Counted from the first letter of the stretch, positions 18,128 through 27,687 are shown. The stretch: DNA of 64,000 bases from Streptomyces longisporoflavus (GCF_014649775.1 NZ_BMTR01000003.1:310001-374000), one strand, 5' to 3'. Numbers and translations are program-made. The notes: generated by a model from the letters alone, not told the origin.

Positions 18128-18161
18128 CGCCGGCCGGGCCGCGACTTCAGCCCGGCCGGCG
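18128..18161. terminator. Bidirectional hairpin between convergent genes
   Basis: CGCCGGCCGGGC (18128-18139) and GCCCGGCCGGCG (18150-18161) are perfectly complementary with a 10-base loop. The hairpin lies between the converging peptidase and lipoprotein genes and could serve both. Confidence 0.8.
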
Positions 18162-18177
18162 TTCGCGGCGGACCCGC

Positions 18178-18798
18178 TCACATCCGCACCGCGCACCCCA
18201 CCGGCTCTTTGCCGCCCAGCGACACGTACAGCTGCGTGGTGGCGGGACACAGGGCGCGCTCCGGGACAGCGGAAGTCACGCGGTACTCCGGGGCCTTGGT
18301 CCCCGACCCGTCGCAGGCGGTCTCCCGGACCTCTCCCTCCCCGGCGCCGTAGACGCAGTCGCCCACCACGGTCCGGGGCCCGCCCCCGCCCCCGGGGTCC
18401 CCGGGATGCGGCAACTCCAGATTCCGCATGCACGCGTACCCGCGAGGCACCTCACCGTCCCCGTTCTCGTCCCCCGTGGGCCGCCCCTCGCTGATGTGGA
18501 GCACGAAGTCCGTGCGGGCGGGGCAGGCGGGACCCTCCGTGACCTTGCCGTCGTAACGCGCGATGACCCGCGCCGCCGCCCGCTCGCTCGTGCACGACAC
18601 CTCGGTGAAGGTCTCGCGCCCCCGCGAACCGCACTCGTCCACCGCGAGGAAAACGGCTCCGTACCCGGACGGCCCCGACGAGGACGGCTTCCCGTCAGGC
18701 GACCGCGATCCGGAGGACGAGGAATCCTGGCAGCCGGCCACGCCGGCGAACACCGCGAGGAGCGCCCCCGCACACCGCAAGCCCAGCATGGCAACCAT
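18178..18798 (-). CDS. Lipoprotein of unknown function
   Basis: This 206-residue protein starts MVAMLGLRCAGALLAVFAGV with a lipobox VAGC, so it is probably lipid-anchored. A Ser/Gly/Pro-rich linker (about residues 23-45) leads to a domain with about ten Cys arranged as two similar halves: a Cys-Gly-Ser-Arg/VSCTSE segment and a GDCVYG/ETACDG segment, each ending near a CP motif and an aromatic strand. Two similar disulfide-bonded subdomains are likely. It somewhat resembles the LppU/SCO3897 group, but I am not certain. GGGGGG precedes the ATG. Confidence 0.7.
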   Translation of the reverse strand: MVAMLGLRCAGALLAVFAGVAGCQDSSSSGSRSPDGKPSSSGPSGYGAVFLAVDECGSRGRETFTEVSCTSERAAARVIARYDGKVTEGPACPARTDFVLHISEGRPTGDENGDGEVPRGYACMRNLELPHPGDPGGGGGPRTVVGDCVYGAGEGEVRETACDGSGTKAPEYRVTSAVPERALCPATTQLYVSLGGKEPVGCAVRM

Positions 18799-18922
18799 GG
18801 CAGAACCCCCCGAACGTGCACCCAGCGTGACCCGCTGGGGCGGGCGCACGCCAGGTGCGTGGGGGGCTTTGGGCCAGATGGAGGTGGCGCGACGGCGGAG
18901 CGCCGGTGGAGCGGCGTAGGGA

Positions 18923-20751
18923 TCAGTACGTCAGGCCGTACCCGACCGGGTACAGCACCTGCGCCGGATCGTCCGCCCGCTGCACCGGCACGGGCAGCTT
19001 CCCGTGCGGGTGGACACGCCCCGCGATCACCCGTACCGCGGCGCGCAGTTCGACGTCCGTCCAGCAGTAGGCGGCCAGGGACGCGCCCACGGCCGGGAGC
19101 CGCGCCACGTCGTACGGATTGCGGATCGCCAGGGTGACGACCGGGACCCCAGTGCCTACCAGCGCCTCGACCAGCGCGATCTGCGCGCTCCCGGCCGCCA
19201 CGTTGTACGTGCCCACGAGCACCGCGTCCTTCCCCGCGGCAGCCGCCACCGCCTCGGCGATCTTCGCGGCGGAGGGGGCGGTGCCCGTCGGCAGGACCGT
19301 CGGCGTGAAGCCGAGGTCCGTCAGCTCCCGCCCGATGACGGTCGTCGGCGGGCCCGTCGTCCCCGACGGCGACGCGGGATCCGCGCCCACGACGAGCACG
19401 TCGCGCCGCGTACGCCGCGAGAGCGGCAGCAGCTCGCCCTCGTTGACCAGCAGGGTCGTCGTCTCGTCGGCGATCCGGTCGGCGGCGGTGAGATGCGCTC
19501 GTGTGCCGACGGACCGGTCGACGCCGCGCGAGGTGACGTACGGGTCGGAGAACAGGTCGAGCTTCGCCTTGAGGCGCAGGATGCGCAGGATCGATTCGTC
19601 AAGCCGTGCCTGCGTCAACTCCCCGTCGCGCACTGCCTGGAGCACCGCGTTCCAGGCGATCTCCGGCTTCGGCGGGTTCAGGAGCTGGTCGACGCCCGCC
19701 TTCAGGGCGAGCACGGGCACACGGTCGTCGCCGTACTTCGTGCGGACGCCCTGCATGCCGAGCGAGTCCGTCACCACGACGCCGTCGTAACCGAGTTCCT
19801 CGCGCAGGATGCCGGTGAGGATGGGTCGGGAGAGCGTGGCGGGGTCCTCGGCGGGGTCGAGCGCAGGGACCACGATGTGCGCGGTCATGATCGAGTCGAT
19901 GCCCGCGGCCACCGCGGCCCGGAACGGCGGCGCGTCCAGGGTCTCCCACTGCTCGCGGGTGTGGTGGATGTACGGCAGCTTGGAGTGGCTGTCGTCCTTG
20001 GTGTCGCCGTGGCCGGGGAAGTGCTTGGACGTCGAGGCGATGTCCGTGCCCTGGTAGCCCTTGACCTGCGCGGCGACCAGCTCGGCGACCGCTTCGGGGT
20101 CCGAGCCGAAGGACCGTACGCCGATGACGGGGTTGGCGGGATTGACGTTCACGTCGGCCACCGGGGCGTAGTTCTGCCGGATGCCGAGCGCACGGAGTTC
20201 GGTGCCCGCGATGCGGGCCGCCTTGCGCGCGGTGGAGCGCGAGCCGGCGGCGCCCAGGGCCATCGCGCCGGGCAGGAGCGTGGCGGGGACGCCCACGCGG
20301 GCCACGGCGCCGTGCTCCTGGTCGGTGGAGATGAGCAGCGGGATGCGGGCGGTCGGCGAGTCCTCCGGGTCGAGGGCCGCGTGCTGGATGCCGTTCGAGA
20401 GGTCGGCGATCTGGTGCGGGGCGCGGGTGTTGTGGGCCCAGCCGAAGTAGATGATGCCGCCGAGGTGGTACTTGGCGACGGCCTCCGCGGCCGTACGGAC
20501 GCCGAGTTCCTTGAGGTTGGAGTCGATGTCCGCCTGGTCGGGCTCGGTGGCGGAGTGGCCGTACACATGCATCACGAAGAGCTGGCCGACCTCTCTTCGA
20601 GGCTCATGCGGGAGATGAGCTCCCGCAGCTTCCGGTCGCGGCCGCGTTCGCCGCCGCCCGCCGCCCGGGCTGCGGAGGGCGCGGCGAGGGCCGTCGCCGC
20701 GACGGCCGTGGCGGTGAGCAGGGTGCGTCTGGAGGCGTTGCGGTGGGACAT
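18923..20751 (-). pseudogene. GH3 beta-N-acetylhexosaminidase-like gene with an apparent 1-base frameshift
   Basis: Two reading frames together encode one GH3 protein of about 609 residues. The N-terminal part starts at ATG 20751 behind GAAGGAG, has a twin-arginine-like signal (SRRTLLTATAVAATALAAP) and runs to LISRMSLEE. The rest (VGQLFVMHVYGHSATEPD...) continues in another frame. Restoring one base near 20591-20593 gives MSLEE-K-VGQLF, the usual GH3 sequence. The NagZ signature KHFPGHGDTKDDSH and catalytic Asp in VVVTDSLGM are intact. It may be a sequencing error, a recent mutation or, less likely, programmed frameshifting. Predicted role: trimming N-acetylglucosaminides outside the cell. 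Confidence 0.85.
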
Positions 20752-21147
20752 GTGCGCTCCTTCGGGGACGTCCTTCGCGGACGGATGCCGGACCGGAGCC
20801 GGACTGGGGAAACCGGCTGAAGGAAACTTTCCGAGAGTCACGGATATCCCGAAGATTTCTGCCGGTCAAGGGAGTCGGCAGCCACTGTGGAGGAGAGTCG
20901 GCAACCGCGGCGCGGCCGAGGGGCCGTCACCGGCGCTGGTGGAGGGGCGCACCGGTGACGGCATGCTGCCGGCCGCGGACGGCAGAGAGGGTGGTCAGCG
21001 TTCGCAGCCAGCAGCGATGCCGACACCGTCCCGCGGAGACTCACCCGACAGCACGTCGTTCTGACGGTGGTGTCCGCGCGTGGGTTCCCGGCAGGGGGCG
21101 ATTTCCGGAAAGTGGTACGAAGGGGATTCCCGGGACTCAGGAGGCCG
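20752..21147. promoter_or_regulatory. Intergenic region with a GAAACTTTC-type element
   Basis: This 396-base gap contains no supported gene. GGAAACTTTCC (20822-20832) is a perfect odd palindrome about 70 bp upstream of the GH3 start. Its core resembles the CGAAACTTTCG element reported upstream of Streptomyces xylanase genes, so it may mediate glycan-responsive control. The rest shows no clear hairpin or tRNA and ends at the LysR stop codon. Confidence 0.5.
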
Positions 21148-22056
21148 TCAACGGGGGGCCGCGTCGGGCCAGTGAGCCTGGAGCGTCCGTACGGTCTCGG
21201 CGATCGCGGGACGCCGCGAGGCTCCGTCGCGCCACAGTGCGTAGAGCCGCCGCACCGGCAGCGGATCGAGCCGCACGGTCACCGCGCCGTCCGGGAGGGG
21301 ACCGCGGCCGAGCCGGGGGATCAGCGCGATGCCGAGCCCCGCCGCGACCAGCGCGACCAGGGTCGGGTTCTCCTCCGCGTGGTGCGCGATGTCCGGCTCG
21401 CAGCCCGCCTCGCGCAGGGTGCGCACCAGCCACTCGTGGCAGACGAGTCCCGGCGGCTGCGTGATCCACCGCTCGCCCCTCAGCTCCTCGCGGCGCACGG
21501 ACGCGCGCCCCGCGAGCCGGTGTCCGACCGGCACGATCAGATCGCAGAGGTCGTCGCCGATGACGGCCTGCCCGATGCCGGGAGGCGTCGGCAGCGGCGC
21601 GATGTCCCAGTCGTGCACGACGGCCATGTCCACCGCGCCCTTGGCCACCAGGTCGATGGAGAGATGCGGGTCGACCTCCGACATCCGGGTGTCGAGCGCG
21701 GGATGCCGGCGGGCGAGGTCCGCGAGGACGCCGGGCAGCAGGCCGCGCGCCGCCGAGGGGAACGCGGCGATGGTCAGCCGCCCCGCGGGCAGCCCGCGCC
21801 GCTCTTCGAGCTCCGTCTCCGCGCGCTCCACGATCGCCATCAACTCCTGTGCGGTGGCGGCGAGGTGGCGCGCTTCCTCGGTGAGGGCGACGCCCCTGCC
21901 CCGCCGTTCCAGGAGGGTGGTGCGGGTCTCGCGCTCCAGCTTGGCTATCTGCTGGGAGACGGCGGAGGGGGTGTAGCCGAGAGCGGTGGCGGCGGCGCCG
22001 ACGGTGCCGTGCACGGAGACGGCGTGCAGGGCGCGGAGCCGGGCGAGATCGAGCAC
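21148..22056 (-). CDS. LysR family transcriptional regulator
   Basis: This 302-residue protein has the N-terminal LysR helix-turn-helix (LRALHAVSVHGTVGAAATAL, then YTPSAVSQQIAKLERE, residues about 5-45) and a C-terminal effector-binding domain (from about 88). The start is GTG 22056 (MLDLARLRALHAV), the normal LysR N-terminus. No target gene is directly divergent; the next gene is an isomerase in the same direction. Effector and regulon are unknown. Confidence 0.9.
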   Translation of the reverse strand: MLDLARLRALHAVSVHGTVGAAATALGYTPSAVSQQIAKLERETRTTLLERRGRGVALTEEARHLAATAQELMAIVERAETELEERRGLPAGRLTIAAFPSAARGLLPGVLADLARRHPALDTRMSEVDPHLSIDLVAKGAVDMAVVHDWDIAPLPTPPGIGQAVIGDDLCDLIVPVGHRLAGRASVRREELRGERWITQPPGLVCHEWLVRTLREAGCEPDIAHHAEENPTLVALVAAGLGIALIPRLGRGPLPDGAVTVRLDPLPVRRLYALWRDGASRRPAIAETVRTLQAHWPDAAPR

Positions 22057-22212
22057 GGAAGGGCCTCCTCAAGTACCGGCGGCATCCGCCGGCATTACTC
22101 GATCCGTAAGCGTTGCTTCATCCCATCATGCCGATCTCCGCGCTGGTCCTGCATGGTCGGGCCGGGTGACCCCCGCCGCGTGCGGCCCGCGGTCCGGGAG
22201 CCGCGGCCGGTG

Positions 22213-23016
22213 TCAGGCGTGACGGTTCAGGAGGCGGGACAGGAAGTCACTGCCCGCGCCCAGGAGTTCGGGCAGCGGAGCCGCGTTCTCGTACCACCGC
22301 TTCTCGTACTCCCAGCACAGCCAGCCGTCCCGGTGCTCGCCGCCGATCAGCGCGTCCACGCACTCGGTGAGCGGCAGCACGCCCTCGCCGAGCCCCAGCG
22401 GTGTCTTGTCGTCGGCCGACGCGATGTCCTTCACCTGGACGTAGCCGAGGTACGGGGCGAGCGCCGCGTGGCTCTCGGCCGGGGACTCGCCGCCGAGCCA
22501 GGTGTGCATCACGTCCCACAGGGCGCCCGCGTGCCGGTGCCCGACCGCGCCGAGCACGCGGGTCGCCGCGGCGCCCGTGCGGTGCGAGTCGTGGGTCTCC
22601 AGGAGGATGCGCACGCCGTGGTCCGCGGCGAACTCGGCCGCCGTGCCGAGCCGCCGGGCGGCCGTCGCGTCGGCCTCCTCCGCGCTCTGCTCGGTGCCGC
22701 CGCCGGGGAAGACGCGGATGAAGGGGGCGCCCAGGTCGCGGGCCAGGGTGAGCAGGGAACGTATGTCGTCGAGGACGGGCTCGTCGTCGCCGGGCGCCGC
22801 CACGCGCGCGTACCCGGAGATTCCGAGGATCTCGACGCCCGCCGCCTTGAACTGGGCGGCCACGTCGGCCCGTTCGGCCAGGTCGATACCCGGATGGACC
22901 GGTTCCTCGGGATGCGCGCGCAGTTCGACGCCGTGATAGCCGTGGGTGGTGGCCAGGTGCAGCACGTCGGCGACGGGGAGGCCGGGCACGCCGAGGGTGG
23001 AGAAGGCGAGTTTCAT
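22213..23016 (-). CDS. Sugar phosphate isomerase/epimerase-like TIM barrel protein
   Basis: This 267-residue xylose-isomerase-like TIM barrel begins MKLAFSTLGVPGLPVADVL. Likely divalent-metal ligands are Glu in LLETHDSH (about 146), Asp in ALWDVMHTW (about 175), His in the same loop and Glu near WEYEKRW (about 241). The family isomerises or epimerises sugars, ketoses and inositols. It reads in the same direction as the LysR gene and stands 34 bases from the convergent-side MarR-GNAT stop. The substrate is unknown. Confidence 0.8.
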   Translation of the reverse strand: MKLAFSTLGVPGLPVADVLHLATTHGYHGVELRAHPEEPVHPGIDLAERADVAAQFKAAGVEILGISGYARVAAPGDDEPVLDDIRSLLTLARDLGAPFIRVFPGGGTEQSAEEADATAARRLGTAAEFAADHGVRILLETHDSHRTGAAATRVLGAVGHRHAGALWDVMHTWLGGESPAESHAALAPYLGYVQVKDIASADDKTPLGLGEGVLPLTECVDALIGGEHRDGWLCWEYEKRWYENAAPLPELLGAGSDFLSRLLNRHA

Positions 23017-23049
23017 GGGGCAGACCTTAGGGGGTGCACGACGCGGGCC

Positions 23050-24006
23050 TCAGGGGGTGTCCTCGCCGGCCAGGTGCAACTGCCAGTCCTGCCCGACCAG
23101 GTCGACGCCGAAGGAGCGGTGCGGCTTCTCGTCGACGAGGACGAATCCGTGCCGCTGGTAGATGGCGCGGGCGGCGCCGAGGATGTCGTTCGTCCACAGG
23201 ACCATCTCGCGATAGCCCACGCCGCGGGCGAAATCGATGCACGCGGACACGAGTTGGTCCCCGATGCCATGCCCCCGCGCGTCCGGCTCGACCAGCAGCA
23301 GCCGCAGCCTGGCGGTCCCCGGCGCGTCGTCGCGCACGCACATCACGCACCCCACGCGCCGCCCGTCGAGCTCGGCGATCCAGGTCCGCTCCAGGTGGGG
23401 GTCGTGGTCCTCGGCGAAGTCGGCGACGATCCGGGCGACCAGGCCTTCGTAGTCGATGTTGAACCCGTACTCGGCGGCGTACAGGGCGGCGTTGCGCTCC
23501 ACGATCCACCCGAGATCGCCCGGCCCGGGCTCACGGAGGAAAGGGCGCGAGCGCGCTGCCCCGTCCTCGGCCCCGCTCAGGATCTCCCGCACCGTGCGCA
23601 TCGCCTCCGCGAGGCGGGGCCGCTGGGCGGCCGGGACGTCCGAGAGCAGCGAACCGACGGCCTCGCTGGACCGCTCGTCGAGGAGCGCGGCGGTCTCGCG
23701 CCCCCGCGCGGTGAGGGTGATGCGCTGGCGCCGCGGGTCGCGCGTGGAGGGCGCGCGCTCGACGATCCCGTCCTTCTCCAGCTTGCCGAGCAGACGGCTC
23801 AGGTACCCGGCGTCCAGGGTGAGTTCGGCGCGCAGATCGGCCGCGTCGAGATGCCGCGCGTGGTTGAGCTCGTAGAGGACGCGGGCCTCGGTGAGGGTGT
23901 ACGGGACGTAGAGCCGGCGACTGTAGTCGAGGGCGCCGATGAGGTTCGTGTAGAAGCGGTTGAAGGCGCGGATCTCTTGGACGGGCCGGGCGGCGGCGTG
24001 CGGCAT
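23050..24006 (-). CDS. MarR-type HTH fused to GNAT acetyltransferase
   Basis: The 318 residues hold two domains. Residues about 5-145 are a MarR winged helix (YTLTEARVLYELNHARHLDA, then LTLDAGYLSRLLGKLEKDGI, and the wing DPRRQRITLT). Residues about 155-315 are a GNAT domain with the acetyl-CoA loop VEPDARGHGIGDQLV and a downstream YQRHGFV strand. This fusion is known in actinobacteria, but its acetyl acceptor is usually unknown. A perfect 13-bp palindrome lies 38 bp upstream of the start, so autoregulation is likely. Confidence 0.88.
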   Translation of the reverse strand: MPHAAARPVQEIRAFNRFYTNLIGALDYSRRLYVPYTLTEARVLYELNHARHLDAADLRAELTLDAGYLSRLLGKLEKDGIVERAPSTRDPRRQRITLTARGRETAALLDERSSEAVGSLLSDVPAAQRPRLAEAMRTVREILSGAEDGAARSRPFLREPGPGDLGWIVERNAALYAAEYGFNIDYEGLVARIVADFAEDHDPHLERTWIAELDGRRVGCVMCVRDDAPGTARLRLLLVEPDARGHGIGDQLVSACIDFARGVGYREMVLWTNDILGAARAIYQRHGFVLVDEKPHRSFGVDLVGQDWQLHLAGEDTP

Positions 24007-24043
24007 CGCGGATCACTCCAGGGGGCATCGAGGCGAATTACCC

Positions 24044-24056
24044 TTGACTGAGTCAA
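24044..24056. promoter_or_regulatory. MarR-type operator
   Basis: TTGACTGAGTCAA is a perfect palindrome centred on one base, upstream of the MarR-GNAT start. Its TTGAC-type arms are typical for MarR regulators, and the site could cover the gene's own promoter. Confidence 0.7.
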
Positions 24057-24168
24057 CGGTACGCCGGGGCCGCGCATGACCGCCATGCCTTGCGGCGGGA
24101 AATCCGTCTGGGGTGGCGCGGCTCAGTCGAGGTCCCCGGCCTTCGGAAAGCCGTCGGTGGTCGAAGGC

Positions 24169-25245
24169 TCAGCGGCACGGCGGCGCCGTGGACCCCCGCA
24201 CCATCAGCTCCGCCGCGATCGTCGCCACGCCGCCGGGGGGCGCCTCCTCCGCGCCCGTGGCGAGGCGGCCCGCGCGGGCGCCCGCCTCGTACAGCGGCAG
24301 TCGTACGGTCGTCAGGGCGGGGACGGCGTCCACCGAGAAGGGCAGGTCGTCGAAGCCCGCCACCGAGATGTCATCGGGAATGCGCAGGCCGCGGTCGCGC
24401 AGGGCAGCTGCCGCGCCCAGGGCGACCGTGTCGTTGGCGGCCACGATCGCGGTCAGGTCGGGGGCGCGGCGCAGGAGTTCGAGGGTGGCGTCGTAGCCGG
24501 ACGCGCGGGTGTAGGGGCCGTGGACGGTCAGTTCGTCCTGGTCGGCGTCCCCGGCGTGCCCGGTGTTCCCCGCGCCCGCCGCCGCGAGCGCGTCCCGGTG
24601 TCCTTCGAGCCGGTGCCGGGTGGTCGTCCGCTCCACCGGGCCCGCCACGTAGCCGATCCTGCGGTGCCCCAGCGCCAGCAGATGCTCCGTGAGCCGCCGA
24701 CCGCCGCTGCGGTTGTCGAAGGTGAGCGTGGCCACCGCCGCGCCCGAGTCCTCCAGGGGCGGCCGCCCGCAGAGCACGATCCGGGTCCCCGCGTCCGCCA
24801 GCCGGGCCAGCTTCGCGGACATCGCGGCGGCGTGGGCGGGGTCCTCCAGGGCGCCGCCGGTCAGGACGAGCGCGGCGGCGCGCTGGCGCTGGAGCAGGGT
24901 CAGATAGGTCAGTTCGCGCTCCGGGGAGCCGCCCGTGTTGCAGACCACGGCCATCCGCTCGCCGCCGGCCCGCCCGCCGGGCCCGCCGATCTCGGACTGG
25001 ACGGCGCCCGCCATGATCCCGAAGAAGGGGTCGGCGATGTCGTTCACGAGGATGCCGACCAGGTCGGAGGTGGCCGCGGCCAGCGAGCTCGCGGGTCCGT
25101 TGAGGACGTAGTCGAGATCGTCCACGGCCTTCAGGACGCGCTCGCGGGTGGCCGCCGCCACGGGGTAGTTGCCGTTCAGTACGCGGGAGACGGTAGCGGG
25201 GGAGACCTGGGCGCGGGCCGCCACATCCGACAGGGTCACGGTCAT
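24169..25245 (-). CDS. LacI family transcriptional regulator
   Basis: This 358-residue protein has the LacI helix-turn-helix at the N-terminus (VTLSDVAARAQVSPATVSRV, then LNGNYPVAAATRERV) and a periplasmic-binding-protein-like sugar domain (LVGILVNDIADPFF from about 62). About 15 extra residues (GAGNTGHAGDADQDE, near 222) form a loop not usual in the family. It is divergent from the oxidoreductase/DUF993/isomerase operon, and a 20-bp near-perfect palindrome lies between them. It is therefore the likely repressor of that operon, released by a sugar or glycoside metabolite. Confidence 0.93.
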   Translation of the reverse strand: MTVTLSDVAARAQVSPATVSRVLNGNYPVAAATRERVLKAVDDLDYVLNGPASSLAAATSDLVGILVNDIADPFFGIMAGAVQSEIGGPGGRAGGERMAVVCNTGGSPERELTYLTLLQRQRAAALVLTGGALEDPAHAAAMSAKLARLADAGTRIVLCGRPPLEDSGAAVATLTFDNRSGGRRLTEHLLALGHRRIGYVAGPVERTTTRHRLEGHRDALAAAGAGNTGHAGDADQDELTVHGPYTRASGYDATLELLRRAPDLTAIVAANDTVALGAAAALRDRGLRIPDDISVAGFDDLPFSVDAVPALTTVRLPLYEAGARAGRLATGAEEAPPGGVATIAAELMVRGSTAPPCR

Positions 25246-25319
25246 CTCGTCGTCCTCCGGTCACGGCTCTGGTCCGAAGCCCTTGTCCGAACCTTGTGCG
25301 GCAGGCTAGCTTCTTCCTG

Positions 25320-25339
25320 GATAGAAAGCGCTTGCTATC
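25320..25339. promoter_or_regulatory. LacI-type operator of the divergent sugar operon
   Basis: GATAGAAAGCGCTTGCTATC is a 20-bp palindrome broken only at positions 6 and 15. Its central AAGCGCTT is the kind of CG-centred core bound by LacI-family proteins. It lies 28 bases before the GTG of the oxidoreductase gene. Confidence 0.8.
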
Positions 25340-25366
25340 CGCTTACCTGCGTACGGAGGGACCCCT

Positions 25367-26533
25367 GTGACTCGCAAGACGGTGCGCATCGCCATGAACG
25401 GTGTGACGGGACGGATGGGCTACCGCCAGCACCTCGTCCGCTCCCTGCTCGCCCTGCGGGAGCAGGGCGGGCTGCCTCTCGGTGACGCCGAGGGCACGGT
25501 GCTGTGGCCCGAGCCGGTCCTGGTGGGCCGCAGAGAACACGCACTGCGGGAGATCGCGCGGCGCCACGGACTCGACGCCGAGACGAGCGTCTCGACCGAC
25601 CTGGACGCGGTGCTCGCCGACCCGTCCATCGACATCTACTTCGACGCGCAGGTCACGTCGGCCCGTGAGGAGGCCATCAAGCGGGCCATCGCGGCGGGCA
25701 AGCACATCTACACCGAGAAGCCGTCCGCGACCGGCCTCGCCGGAGCCCTGGAACTCGCGAACCTGGCCAAGGCTGCCGGCATCAAGCACGGCGTCGTCCA
25801 GGACAAGCTCTTCCTGCCGGGGCTGCTCAAGCTGAAGCGCCTGATCGACGGCGGCTTCTTCGGCAAGATCCTGTCCGTACGCGGCGAGTTCGGCTACTGG
25901 GTCTTCGAGGGCGACTGGCAGAGCGCCCAGCGCCCCTCCTGGAACTACCGCGCCGAGGACGGCGGCGGCATCGTGGTCGACATGTTCCCGCACTGGGAGT
26001 ACGTCCTGCACGAGCTGTTCGGCCGCGTCCGCAGCGTCCAGGCGCTTGCCGCGACGCACGTACCGCAGCGCTGGGACGAGCAGGACAAGCCCTACGACGC
26101 CACGGCGGACGACGCCGCCTACGGCATCTTCGAGCTCGAAGGCGGTGCGATCGCGCAGATCAACTCCTCCTGGACGGTGCGCGTGAACCGCGACGAACTG
26201 GTCGAGTTCCAGGTGGACGGCACGGAGGGCTCCGCGGTCGCGGGCCTGCGCAACTGCCGCGTGCAGCACCGCGCAGCCACCCCCAAGCCGGTCTGGAACC
26301 CGGACCTGCCCGTCACGCACTCCTTCCGCGACCAGTGGCAGGAAGTGCCGGACAACCAGGAGTTCGACAACGGCTTCAAGGCGCAGTGGGAACTGTTCCT
26401 GAAGCACGTGTACGCCGACGCGCCCTACCACTGGGACCTGCACGCGGGCGCACGCGGCGTGCAGCTCGCGGAGCTGGGCCTGAAGTCGTCGGCGGAGGGA
26501 CGCCGCATCGAGGTGCCGGAGATCGCACAGTGA
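25367..26533 (+). CDS. Gfo/Idh/MocA family oxidoreductase
   Basis: This 388-residue NAD(P)-dependent oxidoreductase has an N-terminal Rossmann fold (RIAMNGVTGRMGYRQHLVRS), the family EKPSATG motif near residue 118 and a C-terminal catalytic domain with SVRGEFGYWVFEG (about 169). PSWNYRAEDGGGIVVDMFPH (about 189) holds the probable catalytic His. The nucleotide loop reads NGVTGRMG, not the usual GxGxxG. The GTG start follows GGAGGG. It is the first of three overlapping genes under a divergent LacI protein and probably oxidises a sugar or sugar acid hydroxyl. Confidence 0.9.
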   Translation: MTRKTVRIAMNGVTGRMGYRQHLVRSLLALREQGGLPLGDAEGTVLWPEPVLVGRREHALREIARRHGLDAETSVSTDLDAVLADPSIDIYFDAQVTSAREEAIKRAIAAGKHIYTEKPSATGLAGALELANLAKAAGIKHGVVQDKLFLPGLLKLKRLIDGGFFGKILSVRGEFGYWVFEGDWQSAQRPSWNYRAEDGGGIVVDMFPHWEYVLHELFGRVRSVQALAATHVPQRWDEQDKPYDATADDAAYGIFELEGGAIAQINSSWTVRVNRDELVEFQVDGTEGSAVAGLRNCRVQHRAATPKPVWNPDLPVTHSFRDQWQEVPDNQEFDNGFKAQWELFLKHVYADAPYHWDLHAGARGVQLAELGLKSSAEGRRIEVPEIAQ

Positions 26534-27687
26534 CGCTCCTGCTCCCGCGCGCGGACGGCACGACGTACGTGTACGAACCGTGCCGCACCCCGCTGCCCGC
26601 CACCGCCGGAACCTCCCCTCTCACCTCCCGCACGGTCTTCTCGGCGGCACACGTGGTCGCGGACCCTTACGTTGACATCTCCCCGGACTCCCCGGCGGCC
26701 GTCGACTGGGACGCGACCCTTGCCTTCCGCCGCCACCTGTGGGCGCAGGGCCTGGGCGTGGCCGAGGCGATGGACACCGCTCAGCGGGGCATGGGCCTGG
26801 ACTGGAAAGGCGCCGCGGAACTGATCACGCGTTCCGCGGCCGAGGCGAAGTCGGTGGGCGGCGCGATCGCCTGCGGCGTGGGCACGGACCAACTCACGGA
26901 CGCGGCCGACCTCCTGACGGTCCGGGCCGCCTACGAGGAGCAACTGGCCCTGGTCGAGTCGAGCGGCGCACAGGTCATCCTGATGGCGTCGCGTGCGCTC
27001 GCCGCGACGGCGAAGTCGCCGGACGACTATCTGGAGACGTACGGCCACCTCCTGCGGCAGGCGAGCGAGCCGGTGATCCTGCACTGGCTCGGCCCGATGT
27101 TCGACCCGGCGCTCACCGGCTACTGGGGGAGCGAGGACCTGGACGCGGCGACCGAGACCTTCCTCGAGGTCATCTCCGCGCATCCGGACAAGGTCGACGG
27201 CATCAAGATCTCGCTGCTCGATCCGAAGCGCGAGATCGCCCTGCGCCGCCGCCTGCCGAACGGCGTGCGCTGCTACACCGGCGACGACTTCAACTACCCC
27301 GAGCTGATCGCCGGCGACGAGCGGGGCTTCAGCCACGCGCTCCTCGGCATCTTCGACCCGCTGGCACCGCTGGCGGCGCAGGCGGTACGGCACCTCGACA
27401 CGGGCGACACGAAGGCGTTCCGCGCCTGCCTCGACCCCACGGTCGAACTGTCCCGGCACCTCTTCCAGACGCCCACCCGCTTCTACAAGACCGGGGTGGT
27501 GTTCCTGGCCTGGCTCGCGGGCCACCAGAGCCACTTCACGATGGTGGGCGGCTTCCAGTCGGCACGCTCGCTGCCGCACTTGTGCCGGGCGTACGAACTC
27601 GCCGACGCCCTCGGTCTGTTCCCGGACCCCGCCCTGGCCGAGTCCCGCATGAAATCCCTGCTCACGGTGTACGGAGTCCAGCAATGA
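26530..27687 (+). CDS. DUF993 dihydrodipicolinate synthase-like protein
   Basis: This 385-residue protein, recognised as DUF993, is distantly related to class I TIM-barrel aldolases. A GTG start overlaps the upstream stop by GTGA. Conserved-looking blocks are AMDTAQRGMGLDWKGAAELI (about 79), ILHWLGPMFDPALTGYWGS (about 180), DGIKISLLDPKREIALRRRL (about 220, with a Lys at the place of the Schiff-base lysine) and CYTGDDFNYPELI (about 247). The pattern suggests a retro-aldol or dehydratase reaction on a keto sugar made by the neighbours, but no reaction is established. Confidence 0.85.
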   Translation: MTLLLPRADGTTYVYEPCRTPLPATAGTSPLTSRTVFSAAHVVADPYVDISPDSPAAVDWDATLAFRRHLWAQGLGVAEAMDTAQRGMGLDWKGAAELITRSAAEAKSVGGAIACGVGTDQLTDAADLLTVRAAYEEQLALVESSGAQVILMASRALAATAKSPDDYLETYGHLLRQASEPVILHWLGPMFDPALTGYWGSEDLDAATETFLEVISAHPDKVDGIKISLLDPKREIALRRRLPNGVRCYTGDDFNYPELIAGDERGFSHALLGIFDPLAPLAAQAVRHLDTGDTKAFRACLDPTVELSRHLFQTPTRFYKTGVVFLAWLAGHQSHFTMVGGFQSARSLPHLCRAYELADALGLFPDPALAESRMKSLLTVYGVQQ

